In this document: positions 46,039 through 55,255 of the stretch, one piece after another
Position numbering within the stretch: position 1 is the first letter of the stretch
Layout: every line of letters starts with the position of its first letter
From: Porticoccus hydrocarbonoclasticus MCTG13d
GTDB taxonomy: Bacteria > Pseudomonadota > Gammaproteobacteria > Pseudomonadales > Porticoccaceae
Reading direction: 5' to 3'
Length of the DNA: 64,000 bases
NCBI RefSeq assembly: GCF_000744735.1
Contig: NZ_JQMM01000001.1
Location: 248,001 to 312,000 of the forward strand
The notes under the pieces: generated by a model
The model's database searches: none
What the model saw: only the letters and a program-made list of their open reading frames with translations
What the model was told of the DNA's origin: nothing
Program-made: the position numbers and the translations under genes

Positions 46039-46647
46039 TCAGCTTGCCCGACGACGGCGACGCAGGGCCATCGCAAGGAGGCCGACTGCAAGCAGGGCCA
46101 GCGGAGCCGGCTCAGGAATCTCGTTGCTCTCGAACTGATAGGAGGCAAAATGGTTATTGACGTCCGTGGCATCAACCCCAGTCAACTGGAACAAAGAGCC
46201 ACCACTGGCATCAAGAAAATTAAAGTTGTAAATATCACGATTCGAGCAGCAATCTGTCCGTCCGAAAATTGCCATACTGCTCAGATCCACTGCTTCAAGA
46301 AATGTAATCGTCAGAGTGTCACCTGTTTTTGGATTGCCTTCATGGAAGACACTGCCGTTGGAAAATACACCATCAGTATTTCCATCAATGGCTTTGTCCG
46401 GCGTGGAGGATGCGTTCCAGCTATCGGGCGCTGACGCAGTTGCTGTCAGCGCAACATTCACATTACTCATGTCAAAAGCCTGAAACTCAGCCACCTGCAA
46501 CCATTCATTAATACTGTTGGAAATCTCAACGCTTTTCACGCCCACCAAACCAGCATTGGCACCTGCCATAAAAGAAACAGCTACGGCACAAACGGCAACC
46601 TGACTAGCAAAACGACGCAAACGCGATGTGATCTTGGAGTTGAACAT
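46039..46647 (-). CDS. PEP-CTERM sorting-domain protein with an F5/8-type-C-like body
   Basis: 202 residues. A basic-hydrophobic signal peptide ends at AGANA (about residue 33). The body contains VKSVEISNSINEWLQVAEFQAFDMSNVNVAL, then KAIDGNTDGVFSNGSVFH and LTITFLEAVDLSSMAIFGR, the order seen in discoidin-like (F5/8 type C) carbohydrate-binding domains. The tail is a textbook PEP-CTERM signal: IPEPAPLALLAVGLLAMAL then RRRRRAS. Exosortase would cut near PEP and attach or release the protein at the surface. The ATG at 46647 has AGAAGG in front. Promoter of sigma-54 type upstream. Confidence 0.9.
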   Translation of the reverse strand: MFNSKITSRLRRFASQVAVCAVAVSFMAGANAGLVGVKSVEISNSINEWLQVAEFQAFDMSNVNVALTATASAPDSWNASSTPDKAIDGNTDGVFSNGSVFHEGNPKTGDTLTITFLEAVDLSSMAIFGRTDCCSNRDIYNFNFLDASGGSLFQLTGVDATDVNNHFASYQFESNEIPEPAPLALLAVGLLAMALRRRRRAS

Positions 46648-46701
46648 ACTTCTGGCCTTCTTCAATAATTTTAATGAATTACACTGATATACATAATATG
46701 T

Positions 46702-46719
46702 AAGCAAAATGCAGGCCAA
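46702..46719 (-). promoter_or_regulatory. Sigma-54 promoter of the PEP-CTERM gene at 46039
   Basis: On the minus strand: TTGGCCTGCATTTTGCTT. GG (46717-46716) and GC (46705-46704) are 10 bp apart, and the -12 box is a perfect TTGC. Predicted start near 46692, 45 bases before the ATG. Confidence 0.7.
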
Positions 46720-46789
46720 TCAAGTAATATTCTTTTATATCAAATAGATATATATCGCTTTCAGAAATAAAGCGCCGTCATTTAGCTTC

Positions 46790-46806
46790 TGTAAAGAAAC
46801 CTGACG
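46790..46806 (-). promoter_or_regulatory. Upstream activator-like site of the PEP-CTERM gene at 46039
   Basis: On the gene strand CGTCAGGTTTCTTTACA, identical over 17 bp to the site at 56439-56455. 72 bases separate it from the -24 GG. Confidence 0.6.
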
Positions 46807-47079
46807 CAGGCTCGTTGTCACAATCTTTAACCATGCTGTTATAGAGTGCTAGCTACTCACTTTGATTATACGCCAGACCACACATCTGGCTGCGCCACCA
46901 CTTACCCCTTAATCCATTCAACGACCTTCGGACCACTAAACGGGTAAAAAACTGTTCCGGACTAAAGTAGCGGGTAAAGCAACACAAACCCGGCACGCCG
47001 GCTTGCTTTTCTCGGTCGCATTTTCTTTGGGTCATTGCAGTAGACGATACTGTTCCCGTGAATCGCTTAGATCGTTAGA

Positions 47080-47976
47080 ATGATGAAAACAATTACAGGG
47101 ATGACCGTGCATATTTCCTTCAGCAACATCAGGCGGTGGGTAGCGACCCTGTCACTACTGATGCTCACCGGCTTTAGCTGGGCCGGGCCGCATAATTCAG
47201 CTGTGACCAATGCCAATCAGCAAAGCGAAGCACTCAAGCTGGCTCAGGCCGTCTATGACAACCCTACCGGCCAGGATGCCAGTTCACAGGTAGTCATGGT
47301 GTTGGAAGGTAGCGGTTCGACCAGACAGCGCATGCTGTTCAGCTATGCGCTCGACAAAGGCAACGCCGAGCGGTGGACACTACTCCGCTTTGTGAAACCG
47401 AACGATGTGGCAGGGACCGGCCTGCTGACCAAGGATTATCCCGGCGACGAGAGTGACCAATGGCTGTATCTGCCTGCTCTGGAGCGGGTTCGTCGCATCG
47501 CCTCATCGAGAAAAGGCGGCCGGTTCGTTGGTTCCGATTTCTACTATGAAGATTTATCCGACCGGGAAGTTTCCATGGATCACCACCGGATTATCGGCAA
47601 GGACAAGGTCGGCGGTGCCGGCTGCACTCTACTGGAAAGTATTCCGGTCGATAAATCCAACTCGGTTTACAGCAAACGCATTCTCTGTATTCATCCGGGA
47701 ATTCTCGTTCCCCTGCGCATTGACTACTACGAGAACAACCGCGAAGAACCTACCAAAAGACTTCAGGCGAGAAAAATCAAACGCGTACAGGGCTACTGGA
47801 CCATTTTTGATAGTACGATGTACGACCTGCAATCTGGTCGAAGCACCAAGTTAATCACTATTGATATCAAATACGATCAGGGTATTCCCGAGACACTCTT
47901 CAGCCAGAGAGGACTGTCTGATGACAGCCGGGAAATACCATTCCGTCCGCAGAGCGAAGACAGCCAGGAAGAATGA
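47080..47976 (+). CDS. LolA-like outer-membrane lipoprotein-sorting family protein
   Basis: 298 residues. A signal peptide lies near residues 18-36 (WVATLSLLMLTGFSWAG). The body matches the LolA-like group found with RND exporters: LRFVKPNDVAGTGLLTKDYPGDESDQWLYLPALERVRRIASSRKGGRFVGSDFYYEDL, a very conserved block, then VYSKRILCIHPGILVPLRIDYYE. Likely periplasmic carrier for a hydrophobic cargo. Three ATG codons (47080, 47083, 47101) could start it; none has a clear ribosome site. Followed at 47978 by the barrel protein and then the RND transporter. Confidence 0.82.
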   Translation: MMKTITGMTVHISFSNIRRWVATLSLLMLTGFSWAGPHNSAVTNANQQSEALKLAQAVYDNPTGQDASSQVVMVLEGSGSTRQRMLFSYALDKGNAERWTLLRFVKPNDVAGTGLLTKDYPGDESDQWLYLPALERVRRIASSRKGGRFVGSDFYYEDLSDREVSMDHHRIIGKDKVGGAGCTLLESIPVDKSNSVYSKRILCIHPGILVPLRIDYYENNREEPTKRLQARKIKRVQGYWTIFDSTMYDLQSGRSTKLITIDIKYDQGIPETLFSQRGLSDDSREIPFRPQSEDSQEE

Positions 47977-47977
47977 C

Positions 47978-49462
47978 ATGAAAATAACTGACCGCGGATT
48001 AGCGACGCTTTTTGCCACCCTGCTGCTGAGTCCTCTTGCATCTCCAGTCAGCGCTGAGGATTTTAATCTGCTGATTATTGAAGAGGAACCGGAGGAGCTG
48101 TTGATCCTTGACGATCAAACGGATTTGCGCAATAACAGCCAGACTTCCGACGACGCACTAATCCTTGATTCCGGTGAGGACGAAAACGGATTATCCATTG
48201 AGGAGGACGACGACACCCCCACCGAGTCACCCCGATTCACGAGCTACACCACTGAAAAATCAGCGGGGCCAACTGTCAAGCTGAACCGGTTATGGATCGA
48301 GTACGGACACTTTACCCAACAAAGTGCCGACAAGAACTACCAAGGCTACATGCACGGTCTGGCCACGGCCGAATGGTCGCCATCATCAGCGTGGGAATTC
48401 CACGCCTCGGTTCGTGCGGATGGCTACAGGGAATCCGGCAGCAACGACTGGAGTGATTTCCGCCTCGATTACGATGAAATCTATGCACGCCACAAAACAG
48501 CCAGCTCTATCTTCACCGTTGGCACTCAGCGAGTACTATGGGGCAGAATCGATGAGCTCCCCCCCACGGATCGTCTGAGTACTCAGGATTTCCGACGGTT
48601 TGTGATCGATGACCTCGAGGATCGTCGGCTCGCCTCTCCCGCTATCCGTATGGAGCATTTTTTTGGCGACAGCAAAATAGACTTTGTGCTTTACCCCCAC
48701 TTCCGTGAAACACAACTGGCTGACAGGGACAGCATCTGGTACCCGGTCAACAAGCGCACCGGTGAAATTCTCAGCCTGAAAACCACCGCTCTAGCAGAAA
48801 CCATCGTAAAAAATGTACCCATCAAGGAAAATGCCCCCGACTCAGAGGGAGGTGCCGGTATCCGTTTCAGCACACTGGGCTCCGGTTTTGACTATGCACT
48901 GACTGTGCAAAAAGGGCGTCAGACCGTACCCTACTTCAGCTATAACCCCGATCGGAATATTATTGAGGGCCAGTACCCGCGCACCTGGATAGTCGGTGGG
49001 GACTTCGGCGTTGAAGCCCTGGGTGGCACCGTCAAGTTCGAGGCGGCTTGGCTGAGTGACACACCCGTCACCCGGGTGGATGGCAGCTATACCACGGTTA
49101 AAAGCATCAGCTGGGGGGCAGCACTGGAACTGTTCCCTGGAGACGGCGATGCCAGACTCAATCTGCAGTTGACGGGCGTCAGACTGCTCAGGGCACCAGA
49201 TGTGATGGACCGCGCGGAAATCTATGCCCTGAATGGTACCTACAACATACCTTTTGCCCAAAATCGCTGGCGAGCCAAATTCCGTTTCAATGTCGGACTT
49301 GATAAAAAAGACATCTATTTTAACCCGGAAATCGCCTATACAGGGTGGGAGGCCCAGGAAGTGTATCTGGAGTTTCACTTCTTTGACGGCAGCCTGGGCA
49401 CACCGGGTGGATTTTATCAGGACAACGGCATCCTTACCCTGGGCTGGCGGGCAGATTATTGA
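47978..49462 (+). CDS. Outer-membrane beta-barrel protein of the RND/LolA-like triad (DUF1302-like)
   Basis: 494 residues. Signal peptide (about residues 1-27, ending PVSAED) then an acidic linker (residues 28-85, with EEEPEELLILDDQTD and GEDENGLSIEEDDD) and a long barrel domain of alternating strands, ending in an aromatic C-terminal residue (LGWRADY). YARHKTASSIFTVGTQRVLWGRIDELPPTDRLSTQDFRRF is the kind of motif seen in DUF1302 outer-membrane proteins. It stands directly after the LolA-like gene (1 bp after its stop) and before the PAS-RND gene, suggesting one envelope-spanning system. The acidic linker is unusual. Confidence 0.8.
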   Translation: MKITDRGLATLFATLLLSPLASPVSAEDFNLLIIEEEPEELLILDDQTDLRNNSQTSDDALILDSGEDENGLSIEEDDDTPTESPRFTSYTTEKSAGPTVKLNRLWIEYGHFTQQSADKNYQGYMHGLATAEWSPSSAWEFHASVRADGYRESGSNDWSDFRLDYDEIYARHKTASSIFTVGTQRVLWGRIDELPPTDRLSTQDFRRFVIDDLEDRRLASPAIRMEHFFGDSKIDFVLYPHFRETQLADRDSIWYPVNKRTGEILSLKTTALAETIVKNVPIKENAPDSEGGAGIRFSTLGSGFDYALTVQKGRQTVPYFSYNPDRNIIEGQYPRTWIVGGDFGVEALGGTVKFEAAWLSDTPVTRVDGSYTTVKSISWGAALELFPGDGDARLNLQLTGVRLLRAPDVMDRAEIYALNGTYNIPFAQNRWRAKFRFNVGLDKKDIYFNPEIAYTGWEAQEVYLEFHFFDGSLGTPGGFYQDNGILTLGWRADY

Positions 49463-49555
49463 GCAGCCTGGCGTCAGGCCAAATGATCAGGAATTACTGA
49501 CATCAATAAAGAATTACAGGATTATCGCCAGCAGCTAAGCAATGAGCACCAACCT

Positions 49556-52144
49556 GTGGCGCTCATTCAGGACGGCATTCTGTTGGTCGTCAATGAACCC
49601 TTTGCACAACATGCGGGTTTTGAATCACCGGCAGAACTGGAATCAACCCCGTTACTGGACTTGCTGGAGGGGCTGACCAAGGAGCAAACCCGCGACTTTC
49701 TGGCAAGCGCCAGCCACACTGATAAAAATACCCGCGATGCTCCCCGAACAAAAGTTACCTTGCGGCGCAATGATGGCACTCGCCTTCCCGCGGAAATTCA
49801 TGCCCACCAGGACAATCTGAACGGGGAAAAAGTCGTCAAGCTTTACCTGCTGACAGCAGACGACCTAACACCGTCAAGGCGCATGCTCAGACTGCCCTGG
49901 AAACTGTATTTCTGCCTGCTTGGCCTGTTACTGATCGCGGCATTGCCCAATCTTTTACTCCCGAACCTGAACATCAATAACGCGCCCAGAACTTACCTTC
50001 CAGCTGATGCGCCCTCCGTTCTAATCGACCAACAGATACGCGAAACTTTTCCCGATGACGAAGTCATCGTGATGCTGTTTGAAGGCCTGGCGATGTTTTC
50101 AGATGACTTCCTGCTGGCGTATCACCAACTGTCCCAGTCGCTGTCTGCACACCCCCTGATCGACAGCGTGATCGGGATCACCCGGCAGGACCACATCAGT
50201 GGCTCCGCTGACGGATTTCTGGTCGAGCCGCTTATCAATATCGAAACCCTGGCAGACACTCTGCCCGCAGAGCGCCGCGAACGAGCACTCTCGGACCGGT
50301 TTGCCATGAACTCCCTGATCGCAGTTGATGGTTCGGCGATCGCACTCGTAGTGATTCCCCAGGCATTGGATGACAGCTTTCGCCACCTGGCACTGGAGCA
50401 GGAAATTGTCGCGCTGGTTGAGGAAAATCGACTGGATGGTTACCTGACGGCAATGGCTGGCGAAATCGCCACCGATGTGGCCCAGATGCGGGCCATACTG
50501 CGCGACAACATGATTTTTATTCCCACCACTGTGTTGGTCGGTTTGATCCTGATCTGGTGGCTGTTTCATCGCTGGATGGCCGTCATCATTACCGGTATCG
50601 TCACCGGAGCGGTGGTCAGCTCCACCATTGCTTTCTACGTCATCTTTCGGCAACCCTTCAATTCCATTGCAGGCATTATTCCACCGCTGCTGTCCGCGCT
50701 CACGATTGCCGCCCTGGTGCATTTTTTCAATGCGCTGCAGTACGCCTCCAGGCGAGGCCTGTCCGGCAACGACAGGGTGCAGTCCGCCCTGTCACAAATC
50801 CGTCGACCCGCGCTGTTCAGCGCCCTGACAACGTCTGCCGGACTCGCCTCGCTCGGGCTGAGTCCAATTCCTCCCATCAGCACTTTCGGACTCACCGCGG
50901 CTGCCGGCGTCTTTCTGATTTATCTGATTGTCATACACCTGCTGCCACCAATCTTCTCCCGCTACGACAACCGGCAATGGCCCCACCATAAAGCCGGACT
51001 CGGGTTGATGGATGTCATGGTGAAAGGGCTGTTCCACACCGGCATTCGCTATCCGATATGGGTGTTGGGTTTTATCCTGGCGATCCTGGTAGCGACGATC
51101 CCTCAGATATTCAAGGTCGACGTGGAAACCAACATTCTCGAGTTTTTTCCTCCTAGCCATTCGCTTCGTCAGGCAACAGAGCACATTGAGAAAAAACTTG
51201 TCGGCACCACACCACTGGAAGTGTTCTTCAGCTCCGACCAACCGGACGCGCTGATAACACCGGAGGCACTACAGGACATAAGGGGGTTTCAGAACTGGCT
51301 GGGCCGACAACCGGAAGTGGACAAGAGCATGTCGGCAGCTGATTTTGTGGAAGAAATGCACTGGGGTTTTCACGAAGAGAACAACAGGTTCAGGAAAATT
51401 CCGCAGAATGCAGACCTGATCAGCCAATATCTGTTTATTTATGACGGCACAGATTTGTATGACTTTATCGACCGGGACTTCCGCCGGGCACGGGTTGCCA
51501 TCAACGTCAATGTACACGGTGCAAATGAGATTGGCGACCTGATGGAACGGATTGGTTATTACCTCACGGCAAGCCCGATAGCCGGAGCGGATTGGGAGCT
51601 AGCGGGAGCCGGCAGGATGTTCGCCGATCAGGAAGACCTGCTGGTCAAAGGTCAGATATACAGTCTTGGCGGGGCCCTGTTACTGATTTTATTACTGATG
51701 CTGGGTCTGTGGCGATCTGTTCAGGACACGCTCATTTGCATGATTCCAAACATCTCCCCCATCATCGTTATTTTTATCATCATGGGATTTCTGGGCATCT
51801 GGCTGGACATGGCCACAGCGATGATTGCCAGCGTAGCGGTAGGTATCGCGATTGACGATACCATCCACCTGTACCACGGTTTTATCGACCGCATCAGACA
51901 GGGCCACAGCCCTGTCTATGCCCTGGCACGAACATACAGCCTGGCAGGCCGTGCAGTGATGACAACCACCATCATTCTGTGCGCCCAGTTCAGCTTGCTG
52001 ATGGCCAGCGCTTTTGTCCCTATGGGACATTTTGGCATACTGACCAGTATCGGCCTGCTCACCGCACTACTGTTCGACCTACTGTTACTTCCCGCCCTGC
52101 TGATTACGATCTATCGAACCAGGCGCATTATCAGCTCCAACTAG
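49556..52144 (+). CDS. RND superfamily (MMPL-type) exporter with an N-terminal PAS domain
   Basis: At least 862 residues. Residues 1-100 are a PAS-like domain (VALIQDGILLVVNEPFAQHAGF ... RNDGTRLPAEIHAHQDNLNG). The first membrane helix begins near residue 118 and 11 more follow in the usual RND pattern of two sets of six with large periplasmic loops. TM4-like VSSTIAFYVIFRQPFNSIAGIIPPLLSALTIAALVHFFNAL and the second-half SVAVGIAIDDTIHLYHGFIDR with its Asp-Asp pair mark a hydrophobe/RND exporter of the MMPL-like type. The GTG at 49556 cuts into the PAS fold; the frame is open and protein-like back to 49487 (NKELQDYRQQLSNEHQPV), but contains no ATG, GTG, TTG or CTG, so the true start may be a rare ATT (49493) or ATC (49502). 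Confidence 0.85.
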   Translation: MALIQDGILLVVNEPFAQHAGFESPAELESTPLLDLLEGLTKEQTRDFLASASHTDKNTRDAPRTKVTLRRNDGTRLPAEIHAHQDNLNGEKVVKLYLLTADDLTPSRRMLRLPWKLYFCLLGLLLIAALPNLLLPNLNINNAPRTYLPADAPSVLIDQQIRETFPDDEVIVMLFEGLAMFSDDFLLAYHQLSQSLSAHPLIDSVIGITRQDHISGSADGFLVEPLINIETLADTLPAERRERALSDRFAMNSLIAVDGSAIALVVIPQALDDSFRHLALEQEIVALVEENRLDGYLTAMAGEIATDVAQMRAILRDNMIFIPTTVLVGLILIWWLFHRWMAVIITGIVTGAVVSSTIAFYVIFRQPFNSIAGIIPPLLSALTIAALVHFFNALQYASRRGLSGNDRVQSALSQIRRPALFSALTTSAGLASLGLSPIPPISTFGLTAAAGVFLIYLIVIHLLPPIFSRYDNRQWPHHKAGLGLMDVMVKGLFHTGIRYPIWVLGFILAILVATIPQIFKVDVETNILEFFPPSHSLRQATEHIEKKLVGTTPLEVFFSSDQPDALITPEALQDIRGFQNWLGRQPEVDKSMSAADFVEEMHWGFHEENNRFRKIPQNADLISQYLFIYDGTDLYDFIDRDFRRARVAINVNVHGANEIGDLMERIGYYLTASPIAGADWELAGAGRMFADQEDLLVKGQIYSLGGALLLILLLMLGLWRSVQDTLICMIPNISPIIVIFIIMGFLGIWLDMATAMIASVAVGIAIDDTIHLYHGFIDRIRQGHSPVYALARTYSLAGRAVMTTTIILCAQFSLLMASAFVPMGHFGILTSIGLLTALLFDLLLLPALLITIYRTRRIISSN

Positions 52145-54918
52145 TTTTTCGCTGTTAATGTTGCCAACAGCTTTTCTGCTTCGGCTCTCTCGGAGAAGTC
52201 TTTTTTCTCTGACAACAATCTTTGCAAGGTCTGAATAGCCGCCTCAGCATTCCCCGAAGCATGGTCAATCATGGCACTGTGGTAATACATCGCCGGACTG
52301 CCCTTGCCATCGGCGAGGGCACGCTCGATGGAACGCTGCGCCTTGACCAATTGATTGTTTTTCAATTGCACTATAGCCAGGGTATCGAGTGTTGATGGTG
52401 ACCGGTCGCTGAGATCTACAGCTTTCTCGGCATGATCCAGTGCTTTTTCGGGATCAGAGTCACGTAACAACCAGGCGAGATTATTCAACACCACAACGCT
52501 CTCCGGAGCGTCCTGCAGGGCGGCGTGATACTGTTCTACAGCCTTGCCCTCTTCACCCTTGCCAACATACAGGCTCGCCAACTCATGCCTGACCGCAACA
52601 TCCTTCGGATGCTCACTGAGCCAATCCGTCATCATCCCTTCTGCAGCATCTCTATCTCCAGCCAGCCAGTGCTGCTGGGCAAGAAACAACATGTTTCGGC
52701 TGGTAGGCGCTTTTGCAAATACTTTTTCCGACAGTTCCAGCGCACGCGCCCTGTCTCCACCCTCCAGGGCATAGACTGCCTCCAGCTGCATAACCTCCGC
52801 ATTTTCCGGCGCCAATCTTTTCAAAATGGTGAGGTTTTCTTCTACCGCCGACTGATCTTTCTCTCGGAGAAATATGCGGGTTAGCTCGATACGCGGTTCG
52901 ATATAGCCGGGAGATATTTGAAGCGCTTTTTCAAATTCTGCTTTTTCCTTATCGACATCATTCAGACCTCGATAGGTCATACCCAGATGATAATGCGGCT
53001 GGGGCGCATCAGAACGAAGGGCTATCAACTGCTCAAAGGTAGATCTGGCGGCAGAAAAATCGTTTCGAGCAAGCAGCGACAACCCTTTTACATTAAGAAC
53101 TTCAGGATTATTTTGTGATGCAGGATCCAGCGTGTTGAGAAGATTTGGCACCTGCTGCGGCTCACCTTTAGTCAGATAATAACGGGCCAGTACAACCCGG
53201 GGCTGGGTCGCTTTTGGGTGCGCCTCCATCGCCCGTTTCAGACTTTCCTCTATACCCTGGTCATCTTTTTCCAGTTCAGCCAGGGCTGCCAGTTTCATGA
53301 GTGTTGGCAGATTATCCGGGAGCACCTCCAGTATTTTCTGGTAGTAACCTCTGGCAGTATCAAGATCATTATCCCGAATAGACAGGAGTGCCAGCTTGTC
53401 ATTGGCAGTGACATCGTCAGGGGCTACTGTCAGCGCCTGATTAAACGCGGTCTTCGCCTCAGCGGGTTTATCCTGTGAAAGATAGACCTGCCCACGCAGA
53501 TTGTGGGGTGCGGCACTATCGGGCATTTTCTGTTCAAAGGCTTCTACTGCAGCCAGCGCCCCATCCACATCACCCTCTTTGAGATAGGCCGTTACCAGCA
53601 GAATGTCTGCCTGTTCAAACTCCGGATCAAGTTTGAGCGCTGCCTCAATGTGCTCAAAACTGCTCGCTACCTGACCACTTGCAAGCAACCCTGCGCCCAG
53701 TCTGGCTTGCGCTTCCGGGGAATCGGGCTGCAAAGAAGCCACTTTAGCCAAAAGTGTCAATGCCTCCTCGGTTTTACCCTGCTTTATCAGGGCTCCCGAC
53801 AACAGATTGAGCGCATCCACATCCTCGGGGCTTGCCTCGACAACGGCACGCATCAACTCTTCAGCTTCCGCACCTTCACCCTCTCGCAGTTTCATATTGG
53901 CGAGAAGTTTCCTTCCGGGAGCACTGTCCGGCGCGATGGAAAGGTAGCGATAGGCAAAATCTTCTGCCTGTGCAGAATTCCCCAGTTTGTCGTGAGCTGT
54001 CGCCAGATAAAATAGCGACATGGGGTAGCGATCTCCATCCGTTTGCGCCAAGTCAAAAGCGCCAGTAGCGGCTGTCATATCACCTTTTCGGAAATGAAGA
54101 ATGCCCTGTAAATAGTTGGCCGCCGGGCTTTTTGGCGAACGCCTGATCAACACCGCTACATCCTCAGAAGCACCGGTATTGTCCTCCTTTTGCAATCTTA
54201 CCAGCGCCCGTTTATAGCGGTCTTCAAAGCGATCATCGTCACTGGCCAGCGCTTTTGAGTAAGCAGTTTCTGCAGCATCCAGGTTCAAACTTTGCAGCTC
54301 GATATCACCAAGCAGGCTTAACGCCGGGGCGTATTCCGGCGCCTGGTCAAATACATTACCCAACAAACGCCGGGCTTGAGTCCAGTCACCGTCAGACTGT
54401 GTACCTTTCAGCTTTGCCTGGGCCACCAGTGCATAGGGAAGTTCCGGGGCCGCTGAAATGGCTTTATCTATCAGTAACGCAGCCTCTTCCTCCTGTCCCC
54501 GTGCCAGCAAACCCAGCCCCTGTGATGCGAGCACCATGGAAAGATCAGCACCAGAGAGCGTTTCTACCGACAGTTCCTGCAGAGATTCAAATTGGTTTTG
54601 TGAAAGATGTGCCTGAGCAAGAAGAGGCAATACATCACTATCGGATTGACCCAGTTCATGAGCTGCCTTCAATTCTTTTTCAGCATTGGCGTAGGCTCCT
54701 TCGCTGAAATAGTATTCACCCAATAACCATCTTGCCTGCTGGTTGTTGCCATTCTTCTGCAATGCATTTTTCAACTCGATAACGGCAGCATTATTCCTGC
54801 CTTCCGCAAGATAGGCCTCCGCCTTGGCAACCTCCTGATTTCCAGTCATATCACTGGAACAGGCCAGCACAAGACCTGCCACAATCACCAGAAACCCTAC
54901 CCGAAAAAATCTGCTCAT
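52141..54918 (-). CDS. prsT: PEP-CTERM system TPR-repeat lipoprotein PrsT
   Basis: 925 residues, close to the family's usual length. Signal peptide with lipobox LVLAC (Cys20). The mature protein consists of about twenty TPR-like units; conserved landmarks are AKAEAYLAEGRNNAAVIELKNALQKNGNNQQARWLLGEYYF at the start and repeated GxxxYxxxxxxxxAxxxFxxAL patterns thereafter. This is the TPR lipoprotein found with exosortase/PEP-CTERM systems and exopolysaccharide genes; it is probably at the periplasmic face of the outer membrane, guiding polysaccharide or protein export (inference). No sigma-54 promoter is seen upstream. Its stop overlaps the RND stop by 4 bp on the other strand. Confidence 0.9.
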   Translation of the reverse strand: MSRFFRVGFLVIVAGLVLACSSDMTGNQEVAKAEAYLAEGRNNAAVIELKNALQKNGNNQQARWLLGEYYFSEGAYANAEKELKAAHELGQSDSDVLPLLAQAHLSQNQFESLQELSVETLSGADLSMVLASQGLGLLARGQEEEAALLIDKAISAAPELPYALVAQAKLKGTQSDGDWTQARRLLGNVFDQAPEYAPALSLLGDIELQSLNLDAAETAYSKALASDDDRFEDRYKRALVRLQKEDNTGASEDVAVLIRRSPKSPAANYLQGILHFRKGDMTAATGAFDLAQTDGDRYPMSLFYLATAHDKLGNSAQAEDFAYRYLSIAPDSAPGRKLLANMKLREGEGAEAEELMRAVVEASPEDVDALNLLSGALIKQGKTEEALTLLAKVASLQPDSPEAQARLGAGLLASGQVASSFEHIEAALKLDPEFEQADILLVTAYLKEGDVDGALAAVEAFEQKMPDSAAPHNLRGQVYLSQDKPAEAKTAFNQALTVAPDDVTANDKLALLSIRDNDLDTARGYYQKILEVLPDNLPTLMKLAALAELEKDDQGIEESLKRAMEAHPKATQPRVVLARYYLTKGEPQQVPNLLNTLDPASQNNPEVLNVKGLSLLARNDFSAARSTFEQLIALRSDAPQPHYHLGMTYRGLNDVDKEKAEFEKALQISPGYIEPRIELTRIFLREKDQSAVEENLTILKRLAPENAEVMQLEAVYALEGGDRARALELSEKVFAKAPTSRNMLFLAQQHWLAGDRDAAEGMMTDWLSEHPKDVAVRHELASLYVGKGEEGKAVEQYHAALQDAPESVVVLNNLAWLLRDSDPEKALDHAEKAVDLSDRSPSTLDTLAIVQLKNNQLVKAQRSIERALADGKGSPAMYYHSAMIDHASGNAEAAIQTLQRLLSEKKDFSERAEAEKLLATLTAKN

Positions 54919-55255
54919 AGAAAATTCCCTTTGTACCTGCCAGAGATAACCGCTTGCTTGAAGATAATTAGCATTATTGCAAAAAATAAAACTGCTTATT
55001 TGATAATAAAACTTCGTTCAAGGTTAAAGCAAACAGGGTTTGCGGACAAATAGATAGTCGTTGATCTGAGAGTGGTCAGGTGAAATGAAGAAAGAAAGCA
55101 GGTGGAGCAGAGTAAAGCGAGTGGAGTAGACGAGTAGCCCGTTATACATTCCAGTCACCCAGCCCAGTCAAAAAAGAACCCGGCAGAAAAGCCAGGCAAA
55201 AAAAACGGCGACCAAAGGTCGCCGCTTTCATACTCACACTTACTTACAGAATAGA
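54919..55255. other. Gap between prsT and a PEP-CTERM gene
   Basis: 337 bp. The left part is AT-rich and should contain the prsT promoter; the middle (55063-55135) is purine-rich with nothing recognisable; the right end has the terminator of the leftward PEP-CTERM gene (55206-55224). No gene supported. Confidence 0.5.
55206..55224 (-). terminator. Intrinsic terminator of the PEP-CTERM gene at 55256
   Basis: CGGCGACC (55206-55213) pairs with GGTCGCCG (55217-55224), loop AAA; on the minus strand the stem is followed by about eight T. Confidence 0.88.

Larger units (their letters stand above)
46648..47079. promoter_or_regulatory. Control region between the PEP-CTERM gene and the export triad
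   Basis: 432 bp. Holds the leftward sigma-54 promoter (46702-46719) and its upstream site (46790-46806). On the right, toward the LolA-like gene, a GGCACG...CTTGC string near 46991 resembles sigma-54 but has 11 rather than 10 bp spacing. A short minus-strand frame (46853-47035) is not convincing. Confidence 0.5.

Noticed and set aside
46990-47008. GGCACG...CTTGC string upstream of the LolA-like gene as a sigma-54 promoter
   Set aside because: GG and GC are 11 bp apart; RpoN is strict about 10. Sequence similarity of the boxes alone is not enough.
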